Below, piece by piece: positions 20,620 to 33,800 of a stretch of 64,000 nucleotides of DNA; positions within the stretch are counted from its first letter, which is position 1; each line of letters opens with the position of its first letter. The notes under the pieces were generated by a model. It did not search any database. It saw only the letters and a list, made by a program, of their open reading frames with translations, and was not told the origin of the DNA. Position numbers and translations under genes: made by a program. This stretch comes from Mya arenaria (Eukaryota; Mollusca; Bivalvia; Myida; Myidae): the NCBI RefSeq assembly GCF_026914265.1, contig NC_069126.1:42612522-42676521 (forward strand), in the 5' to 3' direction.

Positions 20620-20818
20620 TATTGTTATCCGGTTAGTGCGGTGGTAAGCTCTTCTGACCTAGGCGACCTGGGTTCTAATCCCGGCCTGGGTGCATGTGAG
20701 TTTGGTTTGTTGTCACCAAGCTGTACAAATAAGTTTCCTCCGGGTACTCCGGTTTCCCGCACAACACGAGACCACACTCTCGCGTAGCATTGTGCCAGCG
20801 AGAGTGACTAATATAATG
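20620..20818 (+). mobile_element. tRNA-derived SINE, family 1, copy 3
   Basis: Head TTATCCGGTTAGTGCGGTGG, B-box GGGTTCTAATCCCGG, body GTGAGTTTGGTTTGTTGTCA, TCCGGGTACTCCGG and end GAGAGTGACTAATATAATG. It abuts a left-end fragment (20601-20619) of the CAGTCGAACCCC MITE, suggesting insertion into that element. Confidence 0.88.
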
Positions 20819-21616
20819 TTGTTATTTTAGGTTACACACCACCATTGTCATTTCCTCTATAATTCAATGTGAAATGATTATTTTTAGACAACATTTAAAG
20901 GCATTTCGAGCGAATGCAGACTATGATAAACATATATATTCTGGAAGTACAAGCTTTAAATTACTTTTTAAGCCAATAAAAGGGGGGGGGGGTCAAGTTA
21001 TTCCTAAGAAAAATCCCTCCACTTGAAAAACAAACTCAAAAATTGCACAGTCCGCCATGACAGTTCTTCCAAACTGACCTTTCAACTATAGGGCAGCAGT
21101 TTATGCTTAAATCTCTATTTTAAATGATAAATCAAGCAATAATATATACTCAAGGTATAACGGTTTCAGAAATAATGATATTTTTGATTTACAGTGTATT
21201 GAGCATGTGAAAACATGTATATCAGTCATAAAAACATTATTTTTTATTGAGAATTTTCCACACAATGGAAGTTTATATGACGCAATGGTGACGTCATACC
21301 TATAACTTGTTTCACAATCGTTCCAAATTGTATACATTTAAACTAAACCCGTCAACTCGATATCGTTATTCTCGATTTCCTCTTTGGCTCGAACTGAATA
21401 TTAAGAACAGATTTTGTTTTACATAAACGTGTTTTTTTCGTTTATGCGGTGATTTTCAACGCATAAACGTGTATGCGGCGAAGCTCAACGCATAAAGCAG
21501 AAATTGCTTATATGGGGCGTCACTGTGCCTTTTTGCCACATAAAGAGGATAAACTTAACCATTTATTATAAAGCTAAAAAATATTTCAACAAAAACGATG
21601 GTGATGACGTTGTTGT

Positions 21617-21617
<1 letters not shown>

Positions 21618-21655
<38 letters not shown>
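21618..21655. repeat. (GAT)n microsatellite
   Basis: About 12 perfect GAT units between the outer arm and the inner palindrome. Confidence 0.95.
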
Positions 21656-21657
<2 letters not shown>

Positions 21658-21827
21658 ACTGTCATTTTAAAGAAAATATGGAAAAAGTTGGCAGGCAAGT
21701 TGAGCCAAAATGGAAGTTGAAAATAATACCCTTGGAGTGTTCAAATGACTAGTGCATAAAAACACAATCAATGAAAGAAAGAAGTCCATGATGACCCTAT
21801 TATCACTTTGAATTGACGTTGAAAGTA

Positions 21828-22966
21828 TGTACGTGGAGTTAGCGGTCTAACGGCCTAGCGGCCTAGCGGCCCAGCGGCGTGATGTTAGCGGCCTAGCGGC
21901 GTGAAGTTAGCGGCCTAGCGGCCTGGCTGCCTAAAATGCTATCCTATTTCAAAGCATGTATACATGCATTTTCTTATAAAACAAAGAAATATTAACTGAT
22001 TTTTTAAGAACACACTATCACCCTGAGGCGATTATCAACATTTTTTTCAAAAAAGTCGAACAAGCAGTCAGCTTTTCAAAGCATGTGATCATGCCTCTCC
22101 TTCTAATTTTTGTTTATATATTTTCTGTTTGTATGCCCAAATTATCACTCTTAAGCAATTATATACATTTTTTTTCAAAAAAGTCGATCGATCACCTCAG
22201 CGGCCTAGCGGCGTGAAGTTAGCGGCCTGGCGGCCTAGCGGAATAGCGGCCTAAAATGGTTTCCTATTTCAAAGTATGTATACATGCGTTTTCTTCCAAA
22301 ACAATGATAAATCTATGGTTAAACAATATTGCTAAATATAGAAAAAATGAAAATGCTGATATTCGCTATAATGGATTTTTTAGGCAGCTTGGTCGAGTTT
22401 TGGGCAAAATGCAGACATTCGCTAAAGGATGGTGATTTGTGAATAGAAACCATGTATTTGTCATTTTTTTAAGAAGAAAAGGCATGTATAAATGGTTTAT
22501 AATAGAAACCAATTTAAGGCGGCTAGGCCGCTAGTCCGCCAGGCCGCTAACTTCACGCCGCTGGGCCGCTATGCCGCTGAACTGCTTGATCGACTATTTT
22601 GAAAAAAAAGAAGATAGTTGCTTAAGAGTGATAATTCGTGCATAAAAACAGTAAACATATCATTGTTTGAGAAGAACAGGCATGTTTGATGCTTTGAAAT
22701 AGCTGACTGCTTTATCGACGTTTTTGAAAAAAAAATGATAATAGCTTCAATGTGTTAATTTGTGCATAAAAACAGTTAATATGTCATTGTTGTAGGAGAA
22801 AATGCATGTAAACTTGCTTTGAAATAGGATTCAATTTCAGGCCGCTAGGCCGCTAGGCCGCAAGGCCGCCAACTTTATGCCGCTAGTCCGCCAGGCCGCT
22901 AGGCCGCTACCTTCAAGCCGCTACGCCGCTACCTTCACGCCGCTAGGCCGCTTACTTCACGTACAA
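21828..22966. mobile_element. Large foldback element with AGCGGCCT arrays (about 1.1 kb palindrome)
   Basis: The left half reads ACGTGGAGTTAGCGG, AGCGGCCT arrays, CTATTTCAAAGCATGTATAC, a TTTTTTCAAAAAAGTCGA block and a second AGCGGCCT array. The right half contains the same blocks in inverse order and orientation, closing at GCCGCTTACTTCACGT. The centre is near 22390. Four array tracts lie at about 21838-21930, 22198-22250, 22517-22590 and 22840-22960. No coding capacity was seen. The organisation resembles foldback-type transposons, in which short-unit arrays build the terminal inverted repeats. Confidence 0.82.
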
Positions 22967-23394
22967 GTTGAAAGTGCGCATTGTCAAGGGTACTTGCCCG
23001 TCAGTCTGACAATAAGGCGAGAATATATGTTACGTCATAGGACGATTCAGTGTTTTGATTGTCCCAAATGACGGTGTCGTAACGTAATTCCAGCCTTTAG
23101 TCGGGTTAAACGTCATTTCAAACGTTTTCGCAAAAAGATCAATTGGTTTGGTTCACATTTAAACCGATCTTACTAAATCTTTGTCGGAATTTACGTCTCT
23201 AAAAGTCTAGTTCAAAGCTTGGTTAAGTGGACACAAAAAACTAAGACCGATCTTGATGAAACTTTATCAACCACTATTGTACTAGTATGTGTTTTAATTG
23301 CTTTTTATGCGGCGAAAGTGTATTTTTTGCCACATAAAAAAATCCTTTTTATGCGTTGAAAATCACCGCATAAACGAAAAAAAAAACACGTTTA

Positions 23395-23799
23395 TGCGGC
23401 GATGCTGTTATGCGGCGTTACAGGGCATTCCATCGCTGATATTATTCACTGTTATGTTCTATTTCAAACGCATAGGTAAACATTTTTCTTTCTTGTCACG
23501 TAAAAGATAAAAGTCGATATCAAAACAGCATAAACAATATACGATGCCCTGTAAAATGTATGTTTAGTCCACCCACTTACTTTAAACTTAAATAAAGTTT
23601 TGATAAGTAGGTGCAAAAGTGGTTTATATGTATAAAACGTGTCCTTAACTTCAGCGGGTATTTCATTACCTTTTTTGCTGTTTACTCTTACACACGAACA
23701 AAAAACATGTAATTTCAAGTGTATTGCGACAGTATGATTGGAAAATCTCAAGGTTAAAAACAAATTGCCAATTTATCTTTAATGTTATATGTACATTGG
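23395..23799. other. Non-coding stretch after the foldback element
   Basis: No feature recognised beyond AT-rich sequence. Confidence 0.5.
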
Positions 23800-24910
23800 A
23801 AGTAGCTGTATCAACAGCGTATGTGGCATCATTAGCAGTAGCAACAGCAACAGTGGTATCATCAGCATTAGCAACAGCAACAGTGGTATCATCAGCAGTA
23901 GCAACAGCAACAGTGGTATCATCAGCAGTAGCAACAGCAACAGTTGTATCATCAGCATTAGCAACAGCAACAATGATATCAGCAGGTGTATCAACTGCAG
24001 TAGTGCTAGTAGTGGCTGTAGCAGCTGAGGTAATGATGATACCAGTTGAAGCACCAGTAGCAATGGTATCTTCAACAGTACCAACAGCAGCATTAGCTGT
24101 AACAACGACACGATACGCAGCTTTATATGAATCATTATCATCATAATCATCATCATTATCATCAGCATCATCAGCATCATCATCATTATCATCATCATCA
24201 TCATCATCATCTTCATCATAATCATCATCATTAGCAGCAGTAGAAGTAGCAGCAGCAACAACAAGAACAGCAGCAGCGGCAGTATCATCAGAAGTAGAAG
24301 AAAAATGAATATAGGCAGGTGCATGAGAAGTAGTAGTATTTAAAGTGAAAGCCACTACTGCAACAACAGCATCAGTTCAACCATCACTATCGTTAACAAC
24401 AGCAGGAGTGCTATAGGTGGGTATCATCAGCAGAAACACCGGTACAAGCAGCTACATAATCAACAACATCAATTAAAAAATCAGCATCGGTGGTACCTAC
24501 AGCAACCCCTTAATAGTTTAGTAGCATAAGCAGCAGAAAGACTGCTGCTAGCAGCTGCATCAGCAACAAAAATAACAGTTTAAACATCAACATAATTCAT
24601 AGCGGCAGCAACCCCTAAGATATGTGTGTAGCATAAGCAGCAGTAGGACTACCAGCAGCTGCATCAACAACAACAACAGTATTAACGCCTGATTTATTCG
24701 TAGCAGCAGTAGAACTTTTGGGGAAAAAATGAAAGCATTATCAGTAGAAGCACTTGTACCAGCAGCTGCATCAACAAGTGTTTCAGTATAAACATATTTT
24801 TCTACAGCAGCAACATTAAAGTTATGAACATGACTAGCATTATCAACAGTATAATCGTAAGCAGCAGCTGTAGTAACGCTATTGGTGTAAATAGCAACGC
24901 AAGTACCACT
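23800..24910. repeat. Degenerate CAG/ATC-type trinucleotide block with a 30-bp sub-repeat
   Basis: Over 1 kb is built from AGC, AAC, ATC and AGT triplets. At 23835-23985 a 30-bp unit (GTAGCAACAGCAACAGTGG then TATCATCAGCA) repeats about five times. Frames on both strands stay open only because of the triplet composition and give low-complexity Ala/Val/Ser/Thr or Asp runs. Confidence 0.85.
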
Positions 24911-25416
24911 GAACACTCTAACACAGATTGGAATCATGGGAATAAAACAGGGGTGAAACAAGTGTTGTAAATAATAGCAAAGATCAAAGCGCTGCCTGTG
25001 TTTATTTGTGCGCGGATTATAGGAATAAATCAGTGACTTCAAACACAGCCTTGCTTGTGACTCTGTCAGCCAGATGCCATTTGCATAATGTGACAATTAT
25101 TTTGTATTTTGTCGGTAAATAGCGGAGACATATTGAAACTTTTTTTGCTGTTTTCTTGTTTGATTGGGTTTTGTAAAAGGTAAGATGGGCGTTTTGTTCT
25201 ACGACAGAAGTCTTATTTCGCTGCATTTTTTTCTATTTTATATTACTCTATGTGTACACAAGTTGTCTTCATTCTTTTTAAAAAAAATGATGATCTTGCA
25301 CGAAACAGCTGCCAATAACTGAGAAGATTTATTATTCATATCTATTTTTACAAAGGCCTAGTTTAAAGAATATCTGGCTTGTTAATCCCCTACGCATCCC
25401 CTGTTTTTTTCACATG
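24911..25416. other. Non-coding AT-rich stretch
   Basis: No feature recognised. Confidence 0.5.
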
Positions 25417-25769
25417 CATTCGGAACACCTCGGCCATTTTCTATCGAAAACAACCTCTGATGAATATGGGCGGTTTACGATGTCAGAAATATTTGCATTT
25501 AATTACGCTGCAGGTAGATCGCGTCGTATTTTAAGGTTAGCAGTTAAACTTAATGGCTTTACTCTTGGGAATCGTAATAACGCGTTCAATAAAACACTTC
25601 ACTAGCAATCAATTTAACCATAGTGATACAAAATACACGTAAAAACAATACAATTTATTAATAATATTATTTCAAAATGTAACGCTTAAACTTATCTAAC
25701 TACTTCAACCGATGTACGTACATACATCCGAGGTTGTTTTCGATGAAAATGGCCGAGATGGTCCGAATG
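25417..25769. mobile_element. Inverted-repeat element with CTCGGCC ends, copy 2
   Basis: The left end CATTCGGAACACCTCGGCCA and right end TGGCCGAGATGGTCCGAATG are complementary; the subterminal ATCGAAAACAACCTC is mirrored by GAGGTTGTTTTCGAT. About 353 bp, non-coding. Confidence 0.88.
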
Positions 25770-27610
25770 TTTTAATCTGGTGTCACTGCAGTGTGTCAAA
25801 TTACCTTCGTAACTTTAATAGGCTAATTCACATTTAGGGCTGTGTTCAAAGAAAAGGGACTGCATCAGAAATGCTTTGACGTTTGGCAACGAGAGCCAGA
25901 TACCGATCAATAAACAACCCTTTACGGTACACATGATTTGTAAGGGCCGGGGTGGGCCAGCCTGGGGTCACCTGGGGCTCGTGGTCGGTTGGGTTTGAGG
26001 TTCACTTAAAGACTACTTAAACTAAACATCTACGGTCAACATTTTTCATAATCGATCACAAGTACACTAGTTTAATGTTTAAATCATAAGGATTCTGCTA
26101 CAAATAATGAAATGGACATGCTATTGCTTACAACAGTTCAAAGTAATTGTACCGACGTTTTATGTTCACAATGGCAGGCGACGAGCCCGTAATTTCCATT
26201 GTGAGTGCTCACTTTCGCAAGTTATTGGCAAAATCAAATAAGGCTAAGCATTTTCTATTGTTGGTGCCTGTGTAAATAGCTTCATGTGATATAAAGTTTT
26301 GAAAATTGGAATGTAATATGCAGAACAAATGTCAAAATCGTTATTACGTCATTAGGGATTACTTTTTTCCCGTCCATACCATGTTGTTTTTTTTCTTCTT
26401 TTTTTATAGTTTGTCATCTTTGTTCCAAATATCATTGTATTTGATCAGGAATTTTACATAACATTTAGGATCTCTGGTATGATACGGACTTTTTTCGAAA
26501 ATATCATTATTACAATAAAAAGAAACTCTTTTGTATAAGTCAAAATGACAAATTAAAAATAAAAGCTATTTTATTTTAGCATTTTTTTACCACTGAATAG
26601 ACGACGATTTAAACTTATGCCAACGTCTCAAAATAGTCATTCAACGTTAATTACATCTTCTCAGGATGGCAAATCGTTAAACCTATATATTCTTTTCATG
26701 GCCTTGTTTCATCAGAAAGTGGATTAATCTAAGCTGATGCCATCATCACAAATTGAGTTATATCCTTAAATGTTCTCTTTTCAAAGTGCCAAATGTGGGA
26801 CCTGTCTAGATGTCATTCCTCGCAGGTCTCGCGGCATTTAGGGTACGAAACTACTCCTTTGCCAAATATCCCATCAACTGTTGGGGGTTAAACTCCCTCT
26901 TTGAATTAAAAATTGTGTTTTTTTAAGTCACACTTGAGGATGAAATGGGATCAAGCCATAATGCAACCACTACAAGGCGTGGGCAGACCTTTATAAACTC
27001 AACAACAACATCAAAGTGCCAAAGCGAATGTGGAACTTTAATTGCCTTTCCTTTGGCCTTAAATAGCCGTCAAAGAGAGGATGTAAAATAAAAACTTATA
27101 TCATCGTCACATATTGGGTAAACATCATTCCCGATCCATATTCCGTAATTTTCTGTTAAACAAACAAACAAACAAACACACTGTGAAACCTATTTTTTTC
27201 CTTGGCCTTATTTAAGCAAAGAGAGGATGAATATAAAACCGATGGCATCGCCACAAATAGGGTAAACATCATCTCCGATTGTTAAAGCGACTGTTTGTAC
27301 AGCCCGTTATGGTTTAACAAACCGGGCAACATACATCAATTGGAGTATATTAGGTTAATATTAGGCTTGCGGTTCTTGACTTAGTGATAACAACCAGCGG
27401 AGGAGAGTGCTTTCTGATATAATCCATTATGCTGGTATTCGATGTAATGGTTAATTAGTGTCTTTGGATGTAACTTCACTTGAATGTATGGATTTCTTAT
27501 TTCATAGACGTAGGTTTCGATTTATTGTAATATGTTATTTTTCTACGTATTTTGTTTTATATTAATTTGTTTAAATGTAATTCTTTTTCATTTAAAAGAA
27601 TTACGAATTG
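25770..27610. other. Intergenic region with degenerate direct repeats
   Basis: No coding region recognised. From about 26690 to 27290 a motif with GGCCTT, AGAGAGGATG, GATGGCATCGCCACA and GGGTAAACATCAT recurs three times at varying distance, so an old tandem duplication is likely. Confidence 0.55.
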
Positions 27611-27621
27611 AAAATAATTGA

Positions 27622-27680
27622 TCATTATGATGATGATTATGATGATGTTGGTGATGATGATGATGGTGATGATGATGATT

Positions 27681-27719
<39 letters not shown>

Positions 27720-27743
27720 GTGATGATGGTGATAATGATGATT

Positions 27744-27828
<85 letters not shown>

Positions 27829-27838
27829 CAATTATGAA

Positions 27839-27889
<51 letters not shown>

Positions 27890-27911
27890 CATTATTATTA
27901 TTATTATTATA

Positions 27912-27962
<51 letters not shown>
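27622..27962. repeat. Compound (GAT)n-(ATT)n-(AAT)n microsatellite
   Basis: About 200 bp of GAT-type repeats, then about 25 ATT, then about 17 AAT. ATT followed by AAT is self-complementary and can form a hairpin of over 50 bp centred near 27911. Confidence 0.95.
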
Positions 27963-27963
<1 letters not shown>

Positions 27964-28430
27964 TTTTTTTATTTTTATGATTATCATCATCACCATTATT
28001 TTTATCATTATTATTACTATCATTTATGTTTATAACCATCACTCATAATACTTCGTCTATCTATAATAAACAGCCTTTGAACATATTCAGCTACAAAATA
28101 TATTCATGTATCTATGTAAGTAATCGAATATTTGCAAGCTAGAAATGAAATAGCATAAAAATGTAAAAATGCAACTTCTTATCTTCACAAGGGGAGGATT
28201 TTTATTGCTGAGTCCAATTTTATTGCTAAAGCTCTGATATTTATTATCAATGTAAATCAACTACAAAATGCAAATTAGAAGTATATATCTGGGGATATGG
28301 ATGCATGGTTTTAACAGGTTTAGGTTTTACATAATTGTTTTTAAGATATCAAATTGTATCCATGCCATGGTTGATTTAGTGATGGATTAATACTTTTTTA
28401 CTCTGAGGCTATTCTATTTAATTGTTCTTT

Positions 28431-28675
28431 TAATTGATTGATTGACTGATTAACTGACCGGTTGATTGATTGATTGAAAGACCGATTGATTAATCATTGA
28501 CTGACCTATTGGTTGATTTATTGATTAATCTATTGACTGATTGATTGGTCGATTGATTAATTTACTGACTGATCGATTGATAAATTTATTGATTGATTGA
28601 TTGAATGATTGATTAATTGACTGACTCATCGATTAATTGATTAATCGATTGAATATTCATTGATTGACCAATTGG

Positions 28676-28720
<45 letters not shown>

Positions 28721-28800
28721 CGATCGATTGATTAATTTTATGACTGATCGAATGATTGATCGATTGATTGATTGATTGATTGATTGAACGATTTAATCAT
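28431..28800. repeat. Degenerate (TTGA)n tetranucleotide array
   Basis: Runs of TTGATTGA with point variants (CTGA, TTAA, TCGA); the most regular tract is 28675-28725. Confidence 0.93.
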
Positions 28801-30765
28801 TTATTGCTTATTGTATCTTTTTTTTCAAAGAACTATTCACGTACTTTTCATTTCTGTTTTCTACGATAGTTTTACATTATATTTTAGCTTTACATAATTT
28901 ACGTAAATTAAAGATTGATAACGATTTTAGTACCATAAATCTAATAACCTTTCCTTGTTTTGACAAATTGTGAAGAAAACATCATCTGTCAATATATAAA
29001 AAAAATGAAAAATTGAATGAAAATATAAAAAGAGATATATTATTCAATATGACAATGATTAATCGCATTATGGCATACGTCTAATTAATAGATTAAATGG
29101 TCTCTAACATCGGGCTAAGTGCGGATTTTTATATAACTTAAAGATAATTATTGTATTCATTTTATTTGTAAACCTTTTTAATGCTAAGTTTCATTGCATT
29201 CAGATTTCATTATAATTAATGAGTCTAGCGACCGCCGCTGACGATGTTTTATCAATACACAAAATTTGGGTATAACATACGTTTTTAAAAGTTGAGTATT
29301 TGAGCACTTCGTTTCGATTGTTAATTATCAATTCGCTTTTTGAGTTTAAACAGATATCGTGAGAAGTAGGTTGATCGTGTGTAAGAAAGCTATCTGCGAA
29401 GCATTTTATTGAAATAAGTTTTTATTACAAGCTAGGATTGTTCCGTCGTCTTAATAAAAAAGTTTTGTTTATTAAGATTGAGTTTGAAACACAATTTTAT
29501 CTAAAATGAAAAATCCCTTCGTAATGGTTAAAGCTTGTTTGTATGTTCAAGCAAAAACGATTTGTTTGATGCGACGTTTACTATTGTGTAAACTACCCAC
29601 AAAGTGTGCCAGCCACTGTTGATGTATACCGGTTCACCTGATTTAAGTCAATAACGGCTGACTGCTGATTAACTTAAATAAATAATCTGGTAAATTATGA
29701 GTATAATTATTCTGACTTTTAATTGGACAAAGAATGTGTTGCCCACTTATTTTCCATTTCTATTTGATACAAGCTATTAAAGGAAAGAGCGTCAATAAGT
29801 GAATGCCAACGTTCGTCTGTTTTTCTTCATCGTTATAACAAGGGGAAAACCCGACAATTTTACACTTTGACAGACCTTGTATTAGATAAAAAAGCTTACT
29901 TTCTTTATGCACAGCGCTAAATGCCTATCGAGTGCCTCTATACTAAACTATGCGCATGCGCGAGCTTCTAAAGTTCTTGATAAAAATAAAATGGCTACTT
30001 TGTATTTTGGTGGTTATTTTCGTTACAAAATGGACATTTGGTGGATGTAATCTTATCATGGATTTTCTAATATCAGAGCTGTTCTAAATGATTAAATGTG
30101 AATTCGTGCGGCGATTCAATTGGAGGTTGGGGGGGGGGGGTCTTTGTTCTTTGTCAGTAAAGATCGTATGGCGTAAGATCGTAATATCGAGGCGTAACTC
30201 CATTTTGGGCGTTAGCTGCGTTTTAATAAAAGTATCGTTATAATTATATCACATCATTTCTGCCGATGGTATAACCCGGGCGCTTTTCAGCAGCGTTAAT
30301 GTTTACGACTAAGATAATCTTTTTAAAACGGGACCCTGAACACGACAGCATCTTATTGGCCTCATCAAATACAAAAAAGCAAAACAAAGATTTAAATCTT
30401 GCACCTCTAATAATCAGACATTCCTTTTCTTTTTCAGTTTATTGAAAATCAGCCTGTCGGGAATCGAAAAGTATGACAAACTACCTGGTTCTATAAGACT
30501 TTGACAAGCAAAGGAAAGACGACTTTGCACTTGCACTATTATTGAAGACGAATTCCACAATTTAGGAACATTCTGACGCTTTAATCAAAATAACACTTGA
30601 TAGTTGTGTTATTTTATATGTATATTTGTATACTTTAATAATGTTCTATCATACATGAATAATCGATATATCGGACAAAAGTCCATATAAACCTGCTGAA
30701 AAATGACAAACTTGTGAACGACGTCTTTGCTACTAGATTAGTTTCTGAATTTCATCTGTGTGAAA
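28801..30765. other. Region upstream of the CNBD2-like gene
   Basis: AT-rich, no coding sequence recognised. The 5' UTR of the next gene probably lies in the last few hundred bases. A poly-G run is at 30128-30140. Confidence 0.55.
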
Positions 30766-30895
30766 ATGGCAAATACATTTGAAAAAGTGTTAAATGTAAT
30801 TGGAAAGAAACCAGATCTTCGACAAGATTTTGAAATCCAGGATTTGTTACCATGGTTACGGAAGAAGTCCAAGTTGTTCTCCACATTAAAAACAG
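30766..30895 (+). CDS. CNBD2: CNBD2-like gene, coding exon 1
   Basis: Start GAAAATGG with A at -3. Encodes MANTFEKVLNVIGKK up to FSTLKT, the helical lead-in to the first CNB domain. The donor ACAG|GTAAAA leaves one base that completes a Glu codon at exon 2, 19 kb away. Confidence 0.88.
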
Positions 30896-33800
30896 GTAAA
30901 AGTCGGCTTTTTTTTTCAAATGCAGGCATTCATATTTCATTTGCAATCGTATGGTTTCTGAAACGTTTCCTTGTTACCCGATAAACTGAATATGGGTGTA
31001 CTATCCATTCGAAGCCATGCAGTGTATCCCTTGAAATAGAAATTGTGGGGCTGTTGTTTACGAAGCTATAGTCTACACATTTAGACATTGTAGTGATAAT
31101 TTTATCAATGACAAATATGTTGTTGTAGTATTTTGAAACAGGTGACAGGACTCAATTTAGAGGAATAACAGTAATGACAACCCCCAAAAAGCCACACCCC
31201 CACCCCAGCCACGACAAACACTTAGCCCTCAAACATACACCCACACTATTCCCGTTAAACTGTCCAAGTTAACTTTTTAGTATTAAAGGCGGAAATGAAA
31301 TATGAATAGAACTCAATAGGAAAATTGTTTGATATTAATCTACAAATATCTTTCTGTTTTGGGGGAGCGCTTGTCAAAAAAATGCACCTGCCTCCGAAAC
31401 GCGACCATGTTCAATGCAAAATCCTGGACCGCTGCTATTCCATGACTAATATTTGTTTATTAAATTGTTGGCGCGTGTTACTGAAGATTGCATTCGCAGT
31501 TCTAAAAAAAGACAAAATAGAAACCTTAGTCAATATTATCAAAGACTACCATAGCAAATTTTCAACGTGTATTATAATGGTTACTCATTCAGCAAACGTC
31601 TGGTTGACATGACACAGCGGAAACAATCCGAGTCATTGACACATATTAAGAGTAAGGCCATCATTAACAATTAGTTTGAGAAGTTGCGAAACATTTCCTG
31701 AACGCGTACGTATCGATGGTTGTTCATTCAAATAGCGTCTAGGTCATAGGATGTAGCGGAAACAATCCGAGTCATTGACACAGATTTATAGTTAGGTCAT
31801 CTTAAGCAATTAGTTTGAAAAGTTGCTAAACATTACCTGTACGCGTACAGACAATTGTGAAAGAGCCACATCACCATGGACACCATCAAGTTTATACTGA
31901 CGCCAAATTAAAGCAACACATTCATTAAACACGAGCGCCGTGGAGGGAACGCCTACGCGTACAGTCAAACCCCGTTGGCTCGAATTCCTCGTTGGCTCGA
32001 ATTCCTCGTTGGCTCGAATTCATCGTTGGCTCGAACTTGATGTAAGGACCGTTTTCTTTATACTGAAAGTTAGCATTCCCGTTTGCTTGACTTGTCCGAG
32101 GCTCGAGGTAAATTCGCCGGTCCTTGGAAGTTCGAGCCAACGGGGTTCGACTGTACCTGTTTTGTTTTTCAGTCGAACAAATGGCATAATTTAGCCTTAT
32201 AGTCAAGATTCTGGCAATATTTGTATCAAATTGCATTCATATATCATCAACGTTTATAGCGTTATGGCCGAGTTTCTGGCAATAAAAGTACCAAATTTCA
32301 TTCAAATATCATCAATGGTCTTTAAGTTAGATCAAAATTAAAAATGTTTGCACTCCGACGACGAAGCCGACGCCGATGAGCTTGACGGGTCACTGTAAAC
32401 AAATAATTGTTGAAGGTGTGGCCTTGAAGTTACCGTTTGAACAGCTGAAGCCGATACACTGCTTATCAACAGGAACAAGCGGAAATAATTTGAGTAACTG
32501 ACACAGAAATACAGAAATAGAAGTTATCGTTTTTCGATTGTTAGTGACCGTTACTGACCAATGCGAACAAAAACAAAAATGTCATCGCTCGGACATTCCA
32601 CTTAACACGGACATGTGTGACATTGTTCGTATTGACATGGGGCTTATGTGATAATCTGGCCTTATCGCCCTGGCTGATAAATGATACTTTAAAATCTCAA
32701 TTTCATGTAGCGGACTTCTTTGATAGCCAATTTAGGTTGCAGATAGTGGAATTTTAAGACGTTCAGAAATTTCTGTAATTTTATTTTGTTTGAAATGTAT
32801 TTACAATTATAATACCTTTAAAGTTATATTTTTAATAATAATAATCATCAGGTCAATAATAAAACATTCGGAACACCTCGGCCACTCTCCATCGAAAACA
32901 ACCTCTTTGTATATGGACGGTTTGCTATGTCAGAAATCTTAACATTTAACTACGCTGCAAGTAGATCGCGTAGTAATTTCAATTAAGCAGTTCAACAAAA
33001 TGACTTTACTCTTGGGAATCCAAATTAGTGATGCAAGAAAACACTTAACTTGCAATCAATTTTAACTAAGTATTACAAATGCACAACACAATTAATTAGG
33101 ACTTTTATCCAATAGTCTTTGAATTACTTCTACTGATGTACCGGCATACATCCGAGGTTGTTTTCAATGGGAAATGACCGAGGTAATCCGACTGATATTA
33201 AATTTAATGACATGGGGAAGGCGTGTTTAAAACATAAATATAATTACCTAATAGCTTTTACATACTACTCAAAACTTGTACTTTAGAAATAATTGACCAT
33301 GAAAAAAGTTGAAAAGTTCAAATCAACCCCTTGACTTTTTGAAATGTTTTGAAAATAGGACAGAAAAAAACGATTAATTATTTGCAAAATAACCTAATCT
33401 GTTATCGAATCCGGAAAAAAATCAAGTTGAATGTTGACATGGGTTAAGCTGTTAATACAATATTAACGCAAGTTCCTTGTGTTATCTTTGACAATTGTGG
33501 AATGGCGAAATAATGATTAAGGTCGATGACTGTTGAATCATGGAAATCATTCTAGCATTCCTCTATTGTCTGATACCATTATTAGGGTCAATTTATCTGC
33601 TGAAAAGTTGCGCAATGTAAAAAACCGCATCTAATCTGCGTAGTATAATGTATGAATTCCGTATTTTTATAAGGAAATTTGCTATATAATAAGTATGAAA
33701 TCGGCGCTACCCGGCTACCGATTGAATTGCTTAGTATAACAAGATTTAGTAATAAATTCCAGAGTGTTGTCGCGAATGTCTCCATTTTAAGCACTACAAG

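Larger units (their letters stand above)
18466..21422. other. Intergenic region 5' of the sulfotransferase gene
   Basis: No gene seen. Contains a GGCA/GGAC-type tetranucleotide run, an intact CTCGAAACTTCTTAAG element, a TA-flanked CAGTTGAAACC element and a plus-strand SINE. The sulfotransferase promoter must lie just above 18465 but shows no obvious core element. Confidence 0.65.
21423..23394. repeat. Outer inverted repeat flanking the AGCGGCCT palindrome
   Basis: The arm at 21423-21467 (CATAAACGTGTTTTTTTCG, then TTTATGCGGTGATTTTCAAC, then GCATAAA) reappears inverted at about 23346-23394 with near-perfect identity over about 45 bp. The arms lie about 1.9 kb apart with the inner palindrome between them. 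Further TATGCGGCG copies lie beside both arms. Confidence 0.82.

Noticed and set aside
20620..20690. A functional tRNA gene
   Set aside because: tRNA-like head with B-box but continuous with a conserved SINE body found in other copies; no clean cloverleaf.
23666..24355. Open frames of 140-229 codons on both strands (Ala/Val/Ser/Thr, Asp- or Leu-rich)
   Set aside because: Trinucleotide composition explains open frames in several phases; no domain and no splice context.
24587..25226. Minus-strand open frame of 169 codons next to the trinucleotide block
   Set aside because: Half is low-complexity triplet sequence and the rest matches no family I know; no supporting splice or start signal.
26148..26215. 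Short exon-like sequence around ATGGCAGGCGACGAGCCCG
   Set aside because: Attractive start context but the frame closes soon and no donor or partner exon fits.
27557..28042. Poly-Ile, poly-Met, poly-Asp open frames
   Set aside because: Pure microsatellite translation.
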